Assembly (NCBI GenBank): GCA_027600665.1
Contig: JADGJL010000205.1
Location: forward strand, 1 to 32,069
DNA length: 32,069 bases
Direction of reading: 5' to 3'
Source of the DNA: Irineochytrium annulatum
Taxonomy: Eukaryota; Chytridiomycota; Chytridiomycetes; Chytridiales; Chytridiaceae
Both the position numbers and the translations under genes were made by a program. Positions 31,131-32,069 of this stretch are shown one piece after another. Within the stretch, counting starts at the first letter, position 1; every line of letters begins with the position of its first letter. Under the pieces are notes generated by a model. It did no database searches. It was not told the origin of the DNA and was given only the letters and a program-made list of their open reading frames with translations.

Positions 31131-32043
31131 ATGGACCCAGACAACGACAGCAGCAGCGAGCAGGCGCCGTCGACCAGCACCAGCGATCGGGCGAAGAGAT
31201 TGAAGATGCTAAGTCGACTGCGGGTGGGTGATTGAGGTCTGCGACGAAGATGTTAAAACCCGCCCGGGTCGCAGGATCAATCTAAAGAGGCGAACCGGAA
31301 GGACGTTCTGAAGGAGCACCAAAACTCGAAGCGGAATCCGCGGGAGGAGGCAAGGGCCGAGAAGAAGCGTCGTGGGGCCGAGATTGAGAAGATGAGGCTG
31401 GACGCTGAGGAAGCGGGAATGGACTACGAACGGGTTCGGGCGATGAACTACAGCGTTCAGGACGTGGAGCGGTACGAGAAGAAGGAGAAGTCGAAGGCAA
31501 AGAGGGCGGATACAGGATTCACCGGTAAGTTAGCGATTTTGCTTGTTACGTAATTCCTGGGAAAGCGCTGGCTTAGCTGGCATTTTTGTTCAGATTATGC
31601 GCAGATAGCGGCCAAAAAGTACAAAAAGATGGTTAAGGAGATCAAGCCGAATTTACGGGAATACGAGGAGCAGCGACGTGAGGCCGAAGACGACGATCAA
31701 ATTGCCGGGCCGGCCTCCAGCACGGCCATTGAGGGCTTCTATCGGGATGCCAAAGCTATCACCCATGCATCCGCCGCGCACGCAAAGCCGTCGGACAAGG
31801 TGGTGGACAAGCTGGTCAAAGTGATCGAGAAAGACGTCGAGAAGCGCAAGAACTTCTCCAGAAGGCGGAGACACAACGAGGACGACGACATGTGCGGCTT
31901 CCTTTGTTGTTTGTTCTCACTGACACGTTTTTAGCACGTACATCAACGAACGGAATATGCGGTTCAACCAAAAGATTTCGAGGGCTTATGACAAACACAC
32001 GGCCGAAATTAAGGCTGCTTTTGAGCGTGGAACTGCGTTGTAA
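31131..32043 (+). CDS. SYF2: Pre-mRNA splicing factor SYF2
   Basis: Four exons, 31131-31223, 31275-31524, 31594-31891 and 31935-32043, all in phase, give 249 residues, the normal size for the family. SYF2 is a component of the Prp19-associated (NTC) complex in activated spliceosomes. Family blocks are clear: [37 protein letters not shown], the [19 protein letters not shown] stretch, and the C-terminal [20 protein letters not shown]. The protein is largely charged helix. The last intron splits the Ile codon after EDDD, matching the conserved DDxTYINxRN sequence. The gene ends 26 bp before the window edge. Confidence 0.95.
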
Positions 32044-32069
32044 AGTGCAGTTTTCAAACACATATATGA

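Overview
This window looks like nuclear DNA of a filamentous or zoosporic fungus. The genes are compact and rich in introns. Most inferred introns are only 38-60 nt, with GT..AG ends and a CTAAC/CTAAT-like branch site close to the acceptor. The mRNA-capping triphosphatase is of the fungal metal-dependent (TTM/Cet1) type. Lipin, ESCRT-III, TFIIIC, SYF2 and SNM1/PSO2 orthologues are all eukaryotic. No bacterial, viral, CRISPR, transposon or tRNA signal was seen. The species cannot be named from sequence alone.

Layout, left to right. The left edge (about 8-504, +) carries the tail of an unrecognised gene. Two tandem GT17-family glycosyltransferase genes follow (1082-2383 and 3063-4313, +). Lipin/phosphatidate phosphatase (4862-8536, -) is divergent from a fungal mRNA 5'-triphosphatase (8868-10028, +). 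That gene converges on a VPS2/CHMP2 ESCRT-III gene (10497-11479, -), which is divergent from a small arginine/glycine-rich protein with a C-terminal VCP/Cdc48-interacting-type motif (11607-12171, +). A universal stress protein domain gene (12811-14075, -) is divergent from an F-box protein (14450-16410, +). Next come a 14-exon RBM5/RBM10-like splicing factor (16589-19362, +) and a 17-exon orthologue of the largest TFIIIC subunit, Tfc3/GTF3C1 (19529-25820, +). A secreted, probably GPI-anchored haem peroxidase (26310-27656, -) is followed by a 1.6 kb gene-poor stretch. Last is a divergent pair, SNM1/PSO2 crosslink-repair nuclease (29308-31041, -) and splicing factor SYF2 (31131-32043, +), whose start codons are only 89 bp apart.

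Most genes are housekeeping: lipid synthesis, mRNA capping and splicing, Pol III transcription, membrane remodelling and DNA repair. They share short intergenic spaces and do not form an obvious functional cluster. The two features that stand out are a PHD finger spliced in frame into the middle of the TFIIIC subunit, and the small RGG-rich protein with a VIM-like motif. Exon boundaries were derived by hand from splice sites, phase continuity and family resemblance. They are consistent throughout except for one unresolved one-base frame problem near 19,690 in the TFIIIC gene.
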